Of a DNA stretch of 16,563 nt, positions 1-7,593 are shown one piece after another. Source of the stretch: Anaerolineae bacterium (GTDB lineage: Bacteria; Chloroflexota; Anaerolineae; B4-G1); NCBI GenBank assembly GCA_016783285.1, contig JADHWW010000144.1, positions 1 through 16,563 of the forward strand. Direction: 5' to 3'. The translations under genes were made by a program, and so were the position numbers. The notes beneath the pieces were generated by a model. It was not told the DNA's origin. It did no database searches and worked only from the letters and a program-made list of their open reading frames with translations. The first letter of the stretch is position 1; each line of letters begins with the position of its first letter.

Positions 1-677
1 TCAACGTGGGGATGGGGCTGGTGATCGCGCTGCTGACGACCAACGTCGAGCGGCGAGTTGGTTTCTTCTTTCGAGTGCTATGGCTTCTGCCGCGCCTCAC
101 ACCCGTGGTCATCTATATCATCATGTGGAGGGCCATGGCCGGGCCTCAGCCTATGGGGCTTATAAACCATCACCTCCTCGTCCCCCTGGGCATCGGGGAG
201 GGAGAACTCCTGATCAACACCTACCCCTGGCTGTTCGTCGTGCTGGTCAATGGTTTCATCGGCGCTTCCTTCGGCATGATCATCTTCTCCTCGGCCATCG
301 AGGCCATCCCCAAGGATTATATGATGGCCGCCAAGGTGGACGGGGCCTCGACCTGGCAGACTATCCGCCACGTTACTGTCCCGATGATCAAATGGCCCTT
401 GCTCTTCGTCACCACCTACCAGACCCTGTCGCTCTTGACCTCCTTTCAGCAGATCCTGCTCCTCACCGACGGTGGCCCCCGACTGTACCAGACCGAAGTC
501 TGGGCCTTGCACGCTTACCACCGCGCCCTGTCCAACTACTTTGGCAATACTCAGTGGGGCTACGGCTCGGCCTGGGGGGTGATCCTGGTGATCATCGGCG
601 TGGTGATGGCTGTCGTGTACATGCGCGTGTTCAAGTTTGGCGAGTTGGTGCAGGAACCAAAGATTGACATGCTGTAG
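1..677 (+). CDS. Sugar ABC transporter permease, CUT1 (MalF/UgpA-like), 5' truncated
   Basis: This is an inner-membrane permease subunit of a CUT1-type sugar/polyol importer. The frame is open to the left edge (first full codon at 3), so about 70 N-terminal residues are missing compared with the usual length near 290. Hydrophobic segments alternate with short polar loops. The cytoplasmic EAA loop that contacts the ATPase is clear: the stretch from EAIPKDYMMAAKVDGAS to VTVPMIKWPL has the A-A-x-x-D-G-A...P spacing of the family. It ends in TAG at 675-677, and the second permease follows 29 bases later, so the two probably form a heterodimer. The substrate-binding protein is expected upstream, outside the window. 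The substrate cannot be read from the sequence; glycerol-phosphate, maltose and other polyol transporters share this architecture. Confidence 0.93.
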   Translation, partial: NVGMGLVIALLTTNVERRVGFFFRVLWLLPRLTPVVIYIIMWRAMAGPQPMGLINHHLLVPLGIGEGELLINTYPWLFVVLVNGFIGASFGMIIFSSAIEAIPKDYMMAAKVDGASTWQTIRHVTVPMIKWPLLFVTTYQTLSLLTSFQQILLLTDGGPRLYQTEVWALHAYHRALSNYFGNTQWGYGSAWGVILVIIGVVMAVVYMRVFKFGELVQEPKIDML

Positions 678-706
678 CAGATTACAATTTGGCAAGGAGG
701 AGTACT

Positions 707-1552
707 ATGACCTGGAAACGACGAGTTGGCAAAGCGGTCCCCTACGTTCTCCTGATCATCAGCATCATCCCTATAACCGTGGGCTATCTATGGCTGCTTA
801 TCAGTCCCTTCTCGACGAAGACAGAGGGACTGCGTTCGATGGGCTGGACCCTGAGTAACTGGAGCTTTCTGTGGAAGCCGCCCTTTGGCCTCAATTACCC
901 CAGTATCTGGCGTGTGACGCTCAATACCTTCATGGTCGCTACGGCTATGGCCGTCTTCGTCGTCCTGATCTCGTCCCTGGCCGGTTATCCCCTGTCGCGG
1001 CTAAAGTTTGTGGGCCGCAGATCATTCCTCTCCCTGACGCTGATCGTCCACTCTTTTCCCAGTGTGACCCTGCTGATCCCCATCTACTTCGTGCTGCGCT
1101 TCCTGCATCTGTTCAACACCATGGTGGGGGTGGCCCTGGTTATGATTGCCTTCCAGTTGCCGTTTGGCGTCTGGCTGATGAAAGGCTTCTTCGACAACGT
1201 CTCCTGGGACATGGAACGAGCGGCCCTGATTGACGGCGCATCCCGCTTCCGCGTCTGGTGGCAGATTATCATACCCACGATCAAGCCGGGCCTGGCTGCG
1301 CTGGCCATCTTTGCCTTTCTCTCCGGCTGGAACGCCTACCTGATCCCGTTCACCTTCACCATCGGGCGCGCCGGGTCAACGGCCGTCCTGTCAGTCTACC
1401 TGCAAAACTTCCAGGGCGACACGGTGATGACTAACTGGAACATGGTGACAGCCGTTGGACTGTTTCAGCTCATCCCGGTGATGTTCTTTTTCATCTTCAC
1501 CCAGGAGTACCTGTTGAACATCTACGCCGGGGGAGCGAAGGGAGGGGCATAG
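707..1552 (+). CDS. Sugar ABC transporter permease, CUT1 (MalG/UgpE-like)
   Basis: This is the second inner-membrane permease of the CUT1 importer, 281 residues, the normal size for MalG/UgpE-type subunits. I chose the ATG at 707 because AAGGAGGA (694-701) sits 5 bases upstream; an in-frame TTG at 689 lies before that ribosome binding site and is unlikely. The N-terminus MTWKRRVGKAVPYVLLIISI is a positively charged start followed by a first membrane helix. The EAA loop is visible as DMERAALIDGASRFRVWWQ followed by IIIPTIKPGL. The gene lies between the first permease and the ATPase, the standard order for a CUT1 operon. The substrate is not determinable from the sequence. Confidence 0.95.
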   Translation: MTWKRRVGKAVPYVLLIISIIPITVGYLWLLISPFSTKTEGLRSMGWTLSNWSFLWKPPFGLNYPSIWRVTLNTFMVATAMAVFVVLISSLAGYPLSRLKFVGRRSFLSLTLIVHSFPSVTLLIPIYFVLRFLHLFNTMVGVALVMIAFQLPFGVWLMKGFFDNVSWDMERAALIDGASRFRVWWQIIIPTIKPGLAALAIFAFLSGWNAYLIPFTFTIGRAGSTAVLSVYLQNFQGDTVMTNWNMVTAVGLFQLIPVMFFFIFTQEYLLNIYAGGAKGGA

Positions 1553-1557
1553 TGGAT

Positions 1558-1604
1558 GCACAATTCTCAATTGTGCGTTGCGCATTGCGCATTGTGAATT
1601 GGAG
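1558..1604. repeat. Gene-boundary hairpin plus degenerate 7-base tandem repeat
   Basis: GCACAATT (1558-1565), CTC, AATTGTGC (1569-1576) is a perfect 8-bp inverted repeat with a 3-base loop. It runs into a degenerate heptamer series ATTGTGC, GTTGCGC, ATTGCGC, ATTGTGA, ATTGGAG (1570-1604), whose last unit merges with the Shine-Dalgarno GGAGGT of the ATPase gene. It fills almost the whole gap between the permease stop and the ATPase start. It resembles in style, but not in sequence, the boundary repeats at 2693-2784, 12660-12683 and 14884-15432. A role in transcript processing or differential expression within the operon is possible but not shown. Confidence 0.75.
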
Positions 1605-1609
1605 GTGAC

Positions 1610-2689
1610 ATGAAAGTTACACTTGAACGTTTGACTAAGCATTTTGGGAAGGTCATAGCCGCTGACAACATTGACCTCGGCATCGGCGACGCCGAATTCG
1701 TGGCCCTGCTGGGGCCTTCCGGCTGCGGGAAGACGACCACGCTGTTGATGATCGCCGGCATCTATAAGCCCACGGCCGGCTTCGTCAAGTTCGACGGCAA
1801 CGTGGTCAACCATCTGGCACCCAAAGACCGCAACATCGGCATGGTGTTCCAGAGTTATGCTCTTTACCCGCACATGACCGTCTTCGACAATCTCACCTTT
1901 CCTCTGAGGCTCAAGAAAACGCCGAAGGAGGAGATGGCGCGGCGGGCGCAGCGGGTAGCCGACATGATGGGCATCGGCCACCTGATGGACCGCAAGCCGG
2001 CCCAACTGTCGGGCGGCCAGCAACAGCGCGTCGCGCTGGGACGGGCGCTGGTCAAGGAGCCCGACATGCTGCTCTTCGACGAGCCGCTCTCCAACCTGGA
2101 CGCCCGCCTGCGGCTGAGCATGCGCGGCGAGATCAAGCGCCTCCAGATAGACCTGGGCATCACCTCCATCTACGTCACCCACGACCAGGTGGAGGCGATG
2201 ACCATGGCCGACCGCATCGCGGTGATGAACGAGGGGCTTCTGCAAGCATGTGCCACACCGGACGACCTGTACGACCGGCCAGAGACATTTTTCGTCGCCA
2301 GTTTCATCGGCAACCCGCCCATGAACTTTGTGGACGTGGAGGTTGTCCGTGAAAACGGCGACTATCACGCCCGTCGCGAAGCCTTCGACGTGGTGGTGCC
2401 GGCCGAGCGGGGCGAGAAAGCGGCTGGCAAAGGCAGCATTATGCTGGGCATGCGCCCCGAGGACGTGACGCTGCAGGAAGACGGAGACGTGGAGGCCGAG
2501 ATCTACGTCGTCGAGCCACTGGGCCGCGACGACCTGCTGGACTGCCGCTTCGGCGGGGCGACGGTGCGCGTCCTGGCCGACCCGAAACTGCGCACGCGCA
2601 TCGGCGAGCACGTCCGGTTGGCCTTCAACATGAACAAAGCGCAGTTCTTCGATCCGCAGACGGAGATGTCGCTGCTTTGGGCGGACTAA
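1610..2689 (+). CDS. Sugar ABC transporter ATP-binding protein (MalK/UgpC/MsmK type)
   Basis: This is the cytoplasmic ATPase that energises the CUT1 importer, 359 residues, as usual for MalK/UgpC. All nucleotide-binding motifs are intact: Walker A GPSGCGKTT (residues 35-43), Q-loop glutamine 81 in MVFQSYALYP, signature LSGGQ (133-137), Walker B LLFDEP with D157/E158, D-loop SNLDA, and switch histidine 191 in VTHD. About 120 C-terminal residues form the OB/TOBE region typical of sugar importers, including GMRPEDV near residue 285. GGAGGTGA (1601-1608) precedes the ATG. The protein could serve more than one importer, as MsmK does in some bacteria; a downstream CUT2 permease in this window normally uses a different, double-domain ATPase. 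Confidence 0.96.
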   Translation: MKVTLERLTKHFGKVIAADNIDLGIGDAEFVALLGPSGCGKTTTLLMIAGIYKPTAGFVKFDGNVVNHLAPKDRNIGMVFQSYALYPHMTVFDNLTFPLRLKKTPKEEMARRAQRVADMMGIGHLMDRKPAQLSGGQQQRVALGRALVKEPDMLLFDEPLSNLDARLRLSMRGEIKRLQIDLGITSIYVTHDQVEAMTMADRIAVMNEGLLQACATPDDLYDRPETFFVASFIGNPPMNFVDVEVVRENGDYHARREAFDVVVPAERGEKAAGKGSIMLGMRPEDVTLQEDGDVEAEIYVVEPLGRDDLLDCRFGGATVRVLADPKLRTRIGEHVRLAFNMNKAQFFDPQTEMSLLWAD

Positions 2690-2692
2690 AGC

Positions 2693-2784
2693 GGTAGATT
2701 GGTAGATTGGGAGTTGGTAAATTGGGAAGCGGCATCCCGCCACCAATTTACCAATCTACCAACCTACCAGTTTACCAATCTACC
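2693..2784. repeat. Inverted array of 8-base repeats (GGTAGATT type) upstream of the UroD-like gene
   Basis: The left arm has units GGTAGATT, GGTAGATT, GGGAGTT and GGTAAATT (2693-2723). The right arm (2743-2784) is the complement, with units reading GGTAAATT, GGTAGATT, GGTAGGTT, GGTAAACT and GGTAGATT on the minus strand. The centre GGTAAATTGG (2716-2725) and CCAATTTACC (2743-2752) form a perfect 10-bp stem closing a GC-rich loop. The whole segment lies between the ATPase stop and the next start codon, and no Shine-Dalgarno separates it from the ATG at 2786. In RNA it would fold into one long stem with alternative registers. Confidence 0.85.
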
Positions 2785-2785
2785 T

Positions 2786-3907
2786 ATGAACAGCAAAGAG
2801 CGAGTGCTGGCGGCCATCAACCACGCTGAACCGGATCGCGTGCCGGTAGACCTGTGGGCGCTGCCACCCGTTACGGACCGTCTCCACGAGCACTTTGGCG
2901 TGGAGTCGGAATCTGCTCCCTCCCCCTCGCAGGGGGAGGGCCGGGGAGGGGGTAACGACGAGGCCGTCTGGCAGGCGCTGGGCGCTGACTTGCGCTCCGT
3001 CTGGCCAGAGTACGTCGGGCCACGGCAGCCGACCTTCGACGATGGCAGTTGGAGGGACTGGTGGGGCATCCGCAAGCGTATGCTTGGCCCTTTTGAGGAG
3101 GTTGCTGAACCGCCGCTGGCGGATGCTCAAACCATCGCCGACGTCGAGGCCCGCCCGTGGCCCGACCCTGACTGGTTTGACTACGAGGGTCTGCGCCCCA
3201 CCTGCGAAGCGTTGAGCGAGTACGCCCTCGTCATCCGCGACCCCGGCCCCAATGCCACCTGCGTGCTGCGCCTGGCGATGTTTTTGCGCGGCATGGAAAA
3301 GTTCATGATGGACCTGGCGCTGAACCCCGACCTGGCCCAGGCCATCATCGCCCAGGTGGAGCGGTTCTACCTGGAACTGGACCGGCGCATCCTTGAGGCC
3401 GTGGGCGACCTGACTGATATCTATTTCATCGCCGACGACGTTGGCGTGCAGGATGGACTGATGATCAGCCCCAGGATGTTCCGCAAGTTCGTCAGGCCCA
3501 GCCTGGAGCGCTTCATCGCCCAGGCCAAGTCGCACGGGCAGCGGGTGATGTACCACACCTGCGGCGCCGTCCACCGCCTGATCCCCGATTTCATCGAGAT
3601 GGGCGTGGACATCCTCAACCCCATCCAGGTATCGGCCAAGGGCATGGAGCCGGCCGGGCTGAAGCGGGATTTCGGCGCGGCGCTTTGCTTCCACGGCGCA
3701 ATGGACATTCAGACCGTCCTGTCGCAGGGCACACCCGACCAGGTGCGCGCCGAGGCCACGCGGCTGTGCCGGGTGATGGGGCAAGGAGGTGGGTTCATCC
3801 TGGCCCCCACCAACAACGTCATGCCAGAAACGCCCACAGAGAACATCCTGGCACTGTACGAGACAGAAACCAGGTTTTTTCCGCAAAACCTGGTTTCTTC
3901 AGATTAG
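2786..3907 (+). CDS. UroD/MtaA-family protein (uroporphyrinogen decarboxylase-like methyltransferase)
   Basis: This 373-residue protein belongs to the uroporphyrinogen decarboxylase superfamily (PF01208). The start at 2786 gives the family-typical opening MNSKERVLAAINHAEPDRVP; in-frame codons further upstream lie in the repeat. HTCG at 257-260 with C301 in ALCFHG matches the His-x-Cys...Cys zinc-site pattern of MtaA/MtbA-type methylcobamide methyltransferases rather than true haem-pathway UroD; no other haem genes are nearby. It is cytoplasmic. Proteins of this family often sit beside sugar ABC transporters with unknown roles; methyl transfer or demethylation of a transported compound is an inference. 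Two oddities: residues about 44-56 (PSPSQGEGRGGG) come from a GC-rich palindrome, and the C-terminal tail (RFFPQNLVSSD) is encoded by a 14-bp inverted repeat. Confidence 0.88.
   Translation: MNSKERVLAAINHAEPDRVPVDLWALPPVTDRLHEHFGVESESAPSPSQGEGRGGGNDEAVWQALGADLRSVWPEYVGPRQPTFDDGSWRDWWGIRKRMLGPFEEVAEPPLADAQTIADVEARPWPDPDWFDYEGLRPTCEALSEYALVIRDPGPNATCVLRLAMFLRGMEKFMMDLALNPDLAQAIIAQVERFYLELDRRILEAVGDLTDIYFIADDVGVQDGLMISPRMFRKFVRPSLERFIAQAKSHGQRVMYHTCGAVHRLIPDFIEMGVDILNPIQVSAKGMEPAGLKRDFGAALCFHGAMDIQTVLSQGTPDQVRAEATRLCRVMGQGGGFILAPTNNVMPETPTENILALYETETRFFPQNLVSSD
2916..2952. repeat. GC-rich palindromic element embedded in a CDS (PSP..GEGRGGG family), copy 1
   Basis: CCCTCCCCCT (2918-2927), CGC, AGGGGGAGGG (2931-2940) is a perfect 10-bp inverted repeat, followed by CCGGGGAGGGGG. 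It is read in frame as PSPSQGEGRGGG inside the UroD-like protein. A longer relative at 9379-9437 is read in the same frame as PSPLLASGEGRGPGGG in a different gene. Confidence 0.85.
3865..3898. repeat. 14-bp perfect inverted repeat overlapping the 3' end of the UroD-like gene
   Basis: AGAAACCAGGTTTT (3865-3878), loop TTCCGC, AAAACCTGGTTTCT (3885-3898). It lies just inside the stop codon (TAG 3905-3907) and so encodes the last residues of the protein. A stable RNA hairpin is expected, but no T-run follows, so a classic Rho-independent terminator is unlikely. RNA processing, 3'-end protection or a dispersed palindromic repeat are alternatives. Confidence 0.85.
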
Positions 3908-3959
3908 AGGACGCCACGTGCTGGCAGTTATCCTGGAAGAACAGAAAAAAGAAAAGTCT

Positions 3960-4838
3960 ATGACCTTATCACCTGACGTTGACATCATGATGATCGGCCA
4001 CTTTGCCAAAGACAGATTGGTGGTGGATGGCGCCAGCGAAACGGCATCCGGCGGCGCGATCTACTACGGCAGTGTCGCCCTGCGGCGCATTGGCCTCCGC
4101 GTGGCCATCGTCACTCGTCTGCACCCAGACGACTTTCCGCGGCTGGACGAACTGAAGCGCGAAGGCGTGCAGGTTTTCGCAGCCTCCGCGCCTGCGACCT
4201 CTGGCATCGAGAATATCTACAACTCGGCCGATATGGAACGTCGCACCTGCAAACTGATGGCATTTGCTGGCCCCTTCCAGCAAGAAAAAGTGCCCGACCT
4301 ATCGGCCCAAGTGTACTTGATCACGCCCATCATCGCCGGCGAAGTGGACTTGTCCCTGCTCAAATCGCTGGCGGCCCGCGGGCCGGTGGGGTTGGACGTG
4401 CAAGGCTTTGTCCGGGTACGCAAGGACGGTCATCTGGTCTTTCGCCAGTGGCCCGACATGGCCGAGGGGTTGGCGCACGTGACTTACCTCAAGGTAGACC
4501 GAGCCGAGGCGGAACTGCTCACCGGCCAGACCGATCTGCGGGTCGCCGCCCGCCAACTGGCCACCTACGGCCCCCGCGAAGTCGTCGTTACTCAGTCGTC
4601 AGGTCTCACCGTCTACGCCGGCGGGCAGATCTACGAAGCGCCCTTCACGCCCCGCTCGCTGACCGGGCGCACAGGCCGAGGCGATACCTGCTTCGCCACC
4701 TACGTGGGCAAACGTCTGAGTGCATCCGCCGAGGAGGCTTGCCGCTTTGCGGCGGCGGTCACCACGCTGAAGCAGGAGCAACCCGGTCCCTGGCGCGGCA
4801 CGCTGGCCGACGTGGCGGCGGTGCTGGCGGGCAGATAG
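3960..4838 (+). CDS. PfkB-family carbohydrate kinase
   Basis: This 292-residue cytoplasmic kinase has the ribokinase/PfkB fold (PF00294) and would phosphorylate a sugar or polyol alcohol with ATP. The N-terminus has an Asp-Ile...Gly-His start and the substrate-lid glycine pair in ASGGAIYYGSVALRRIG. The C-terminal signature is TGRGDTCFA (from residue 238), with D242 as predicted catalytic base; the usual TGAGD is TGRGD here, a variant seen in some PfkB subfamilies. I start at ATG 3960 because it matches the family N-terminus. A GTG at 3918 in the same frame would add VLAVILEEQKKEKS, and neither start has a strong Shine-Dalgarno. The protein is slightly shorter than the usual 300-330. Substrate is unknown; an IolC-like role (5-dehydro-2-deoxygluconate kinase) is conceivable given iolG downstream but not supported by specific motifs. 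Confidence 0.88.
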   Translation: MTLSPDVDIMMIGHFAKDRLVVDGASETASGGAIYYGSVALRRIGLRVAIVTRLHPDDFPRLDELKREGVQVFAASAPATSGIENIYNSADMERRTCKLMAFAGPFQQEKVPDLSAQVYLITPIIAGEVDLSLLKSLAARGPVGLDVQGFVRVRKDGHLVFRQWPDMAEGLAHVTYLKVDRAEAELLTGQTDLRVAARQLATYGPREVVVTQSSGLTVYAGGQIYEAPFTPRSLTGRTGRGDTCFATYVGKRLSASAEEACRFAAAVTTLKQEQPGPWRGTLADVAAVLAGR

Positions 4839-4852
4839 GATATGGTAAGAGG

Positions 4853-5215
4853 ATGAAACCAAAAATCGAGGCCACGACCTTTGGCTCAATCACCATTGGC
4901 GGCCGGAAAATCAAAAACGACGTCATCCTGAGATTGGATGGCTCGGTCAAGAAGCGCAAGAAGAAACTGTCCAAGAGGATCTACGGCACCTCTCACACTA
5001 TTTCGTTGGACGAAGCCAGGTACGTGTACGAAGAGGGGGCAGAACTGCTCATTATTGGGGCGGGACAATATGACTTGGTGCGCCTTGCGGAAGAGGCCCA
5101 GGCATACTTGCAAAAGCACGACTGCCGGACGGAACTGGCAGCCACGCCCGACGCCATGCGCTTGTGGAACGAGGCCCAGGGCAAGGTCATCGGACTGTTC
5201 CACGTGACCTGCTGA
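4853..5215 (+). CDS. Mth938-like domain protein (DUF498/PF04430 family)
   Basis: This small 120-residue protein matches the Mth938/NDUFAF3-like fold pattern from end to end: TTFGSITIGGRKIKNDVILR at the N-terminus, the central LLIIGAGQYD, and the terminal GKVIGLFHVTC. The family is small and single-domain in bacteria, and its biochemical role is not settled; in eukaryotes relatives take part in complex I assembly and adipogenesis. No signal peptide or membrane segment is visible, so it is cytoplasmic. AAGAGG directly abuts the ATG at 4853, and AGGA (4837-4840) lies farther upstream, so initiation may be translationally coupled to the kinase gene ending 14 bases before. No link to sugar metabolism is evident beyond position. 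Confidence 0.85.
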   Translation: MKPKIEATTFGSITIGGRKIKNDVILRLDGSVKKRKKKLSKRIYGTSHTISLDEARYVYEEGAELLIIGAGQYDLVRLAEEAQAYLQKHDCRTELAATPDAMRLWNEAQGKVIGLFHVTC

Positions 5216-5233
5216 TAGAGTGAAAGGAGTCTT

Positions 5234-6259
5234 ATGTCGCCGCTCAGATATTCGATTGTCGTCACAACCTTGAGATGGGCGATTCTGGTGACGCTGGCGC
5301 TTACCAGTTGTGCCTCCCCCACGCCGACGGCGACGCTCCCCGCCCGGCCGCCTTCCTACGAAGAGCTGGCCCGCCACTACGCGCCAGTCATCCGCCAGGG
5401 CGCCGCCTCGACCCAAGACTTTATCACCGCCGTGGACTTTGACGGCGACTGGGTCGGCAACAACAATTGGGAGAACCAGCCCACGGGCGACCTATCGGCC
5501 TGCGTCTATTACTCGGTCGTCGAGTCGGAGACCCACTGGTTCCTCTTCTACTCCCTGTTTCACCCCAGGGACTACACCTACGAGTGGCTTGCCGACGGAC
5601 ATTGCGAGAGCGGCGGGTGCCACGAGAACGATCTGGAGTCAATCCAATTGACGGTGGAGAAGGACGGCACGCCCTTTGGCCGGCCGAAGGCGCTCGAAAC
5701 GCTGGCCCACGATTCCATATACCTGTACACCTTCGACGACTCAGTAACCGGCAACTTTCTCGACGTTACGGGAGCGGCCGAGCAGGAGCAGGGTCACCCT
5801 GTGGTCTATGTGGAAGCCTTGGGCCACGGCATTTATGGGCATAGCACGGGAAGTTCTCTCATGCAGCCTTACTTCGGAGGCGTGGTGACGTACAGGGTAG
5901 GGGAGCAGGCCGAGGTGCCAGAGAGCACGAAAGACGAGAGCGTCTCGTATGAGTTGGTTCCCATATACACTACGTTGTGGCCGCGCCGGGAGGACGTCGG
6001 CGATGGGAGGACGTTCGATGGTCCTTTTGACTATCAAGGGCGGGTACTACCGAAGTCCATCGATGGGGAGGATTTCGGCCCGGACAAGGCGAATGCGCCG
6101 TGGGGATACGGTCAGGCGACGGGAGGCACACTTTCGCGGGGCGATTGGTTCCTCGACCCGGCCAGAGCGCTGGCTTTCCACGCCCACTTCGACGGCGATT
6201 TCTCCCTGGAGTACGTCTATAATCTTTATCTGGCCGATCTGGGTCTGATGGGTGAGTGA
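5234..6259 (+). CDS. Predicted lipoprotein, Vps62/DUF946-like
   Basis: This 341-residue exported protein has a charged start, a hydrophobic stretch and a lipobox LTSC with lipidated cysteine 26, so it should be anchored to the outer face of the membrane. A Pro/Thr-rich linker follows. The mature part has ELARHYAPVIR, THWFLFYSLFHPRDY, a CHENDLESIQL stretch and HPVVYVEALGHGIYGH, spaced as in the Vps62/DUF946-type family, whose function is unknown. I recognise this by motif pattern only. AAAGGAG (5223-5229) sits 4 bases before the ATG. It ends where the MFS gene begins (alternative GTG at 6256 overlaps the TGA), suggesting the two are co-transcribed. It has no obvious role in sugar uptake. Confidence 0.75.
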   Translation: MSPLRYSIVVTTLRWAILVTLALTSCASPTPTATLPARPPSYEELARHYAPVIRQGAASTQDFITAVDFDGDWVGNNNWENQPTGDLSACVYYSVVESETHWFLFYSLFHPRDYTYEWLADGHCESGGCHENDLESIQLTVEKDGTPFGRPKALETLAHDSIYLYTFDDSVTGNFLDVTGAAEQEQGHPVVYVEALGHGIYGHSTGSSLMQPYFGGVVTYRVGEQAEVPESTKDESVSYELVPIYTTLWPRREDVGDGRTFDGPFDYQGRVLPKSIDGEDFGPDKANAPWGYGQATGGTLSRGDWFLDPARALAFHAHFDGDFSLEYVYNLYLADLGLMGE

Positions 6260-6288
6260 GTCGGCCGTACACGGATTGCGCTAAGGGC

Positions 6289-7530
6289 ATGTCAAAGAAC
6301 CGGTGGATGAGAGATTGGCTCAAAAAGCATCTGGGGTTTCTGGCACTCAGAGGAAACGTATGTATCTTGGCGGCTATCACCTTCCTGGGAGGCATACGCT
6401 TGAGCACGGTCATGGCCGTCTGGCAACCCTTCGCCCTGAGCCTGGGGGCGTCAATGCCTGCTCTGGGCTTGCTGGAAGGCCTGGGAGGTAGGATGGGGCT
6501 GGCGACCGGCCTCATCCAGCCGCTGGGAGGCCGGCTCTCGGATCGCGTGGGGAGAAAGCCTCTCATGGCCCTTGCCAGCCTGGTGGCTGCGCTGGGTTTC
6601 TCCTGCTACGTCCTGGCAGCGGTGATTGGCGACTGGCGACTCCTGATCCCGGGGACGATCCTCATTGGACTGGCGACCATCTCCATCCCAGCCAAGGATG
6701 CGATGACCGCTGAATCTGTGAGAAACGACCAGAGGGGGATGGCTTACAGCGTGATTATGTTCTTCGTCGCTGTATCGGGCATCCTGGCTTCTACTCTGGG
6801 GGGCTTCGTCGCCGAGAGGCGCGGTTACGCGGCGGTATTCCTGCTCTGTATCGCCGGCGAGGTTCTGGCCTTGCTGCTGGTCATCTCCTTCCTGAGAGAG
6901 ACCTTCAGCCGGGGACGCGGCCCGCTCCGTCCGGGGAAGTTGAGGAGGAGTTGGACCAGGCTCATTATCCCTCCGAGGGAGCTGCGGGGCTTCTACGCGG
7001 CCATGGTGGCCGATGCCTTCGTGGGGGGCCTGGGATCTGCCATCCTCTTCGGGCTTCTGAGCAAGACCTATCATTTTACGACCTCCCAATTGGGGATTAT
7101 GTCCAGTGCCTTCTTCACCTCCTGGGCCCTCGTGCAATTGCCCGTGGGCCGGCTCATTGACAGGTACGGATGTAAGCGTCTTATCATCATCTCCAAGCTC
7201 ATAGACATCGTCGTCATCGCTGGGTGGTTGGCCTTCACCAGTTTCAAAGCCTTCGTCCTTTTGTATCTCCTTTATGGTCCTATTCCCCCTATCTGGACTC
7301 CGGCTACGCTCACCCTACTCATGGGTAGTGTCCCGGCGGAGGAGCGCGCCGAAGCGCGGGGCAGGCTCTCCGCTCTCACCATGTTGATCAGGTCCCCCGC
7401 TCCTTACATCGGCGGATTGCTCTACGAGAGGGTGGGGTTCCGCGGGCCCATACTGGCCAACCTGGTGGGGGCCATAGCCGCGCTGCTCCTCATCGCTTTG
7501 CTCGTGCGAGAGCCCGCCGGAGGAGCGTGA
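6289..7530 (+). CDS. MFS transporter
   Basis: This 413-residue inner-membrane protein has about 12 hydrophobic segments in two halves. The major-facilitator motif A appears as GGRLSDRVGRKPLM between helices 2 and 3, and a degenerate copy GRLIDRYGCKRL occurs at the same place in the second half. A central cytoplasmic loop is rich in Arg/Lys (RGRGPLRPGKLRRSW). Two starts are possible: GTG 6256, overlapping the upstream TGA, or ATG 6289, preceded closely by AAGGG; I prefer 6289. Substrate is unknown; efflux of a small molecule is as likely as sugar transport. By hand count about half of its arginine codons are AGA/AGG, against about one in twenty in iolG, so this gene may have a different history from the flanking sugar genes. 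Confidence 0.9.
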   Translation: MSKNRWMRDWLKKHLGFLALRGNVCILAAITFLGGIRLSTVMAVWQPFALSLGASMPALGLLEGLGGRMGLATGLIQPLGGRLSDRVGRKPLMALASLVAALGFSCYVLAAVIGDWRLLIPGTILIGLATISIPAKDAMTAESVRNDQRGMAYSVIMFFVAVSGILASTLGGFVAERRGYAAVFLLCIAGEVLALLLVISFLRETFSRGRGPLRPGKLRRSWTRLIIPPRELRGFYAAMVADAFVGGLGSAILFGLLSKTYHFTTSQLGIMSSAFFTSWALVQLPVGRLIDRYGCKRLIIISKLIDIVVIAGWLAFTSFKAFVLLYLLYGPIPPIWTPATLTLLMGSVPAEERAEARGRLSALTMLIRSPAPYIGGLLYERVGFRGPILANLVGAIAALLLIALLVREPAGGA

Positions 7531-7593
7531 GCCTGTGTGCGAAGCCGGCGGGTGCGGTCAGTGGGAGATAGGCAGGTAGATGGATAGCCCTCT

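Noticed and set aside
1391..2746. Long open frame on the minus strand (451 codons) across the ATPase gene
   Set aside because: It lies antisense to a gene with every ABC ATPase motif, is His/Gln/Arg-rich without recognisable domains, and is a product of high GC and codon bias.
2780..3886. Minus-strand open frame (368 codons) across the UroD-like gene
   Set aside because: It is a shadow of the sense gene; composition is low-complexity and no family is recognised.
3865..3898. Rho-independent terminator
   Set aside because: The hairpin is good but is followed by TCTTCAGATTAG rather than a T-run, and the kinase gene follows closely.
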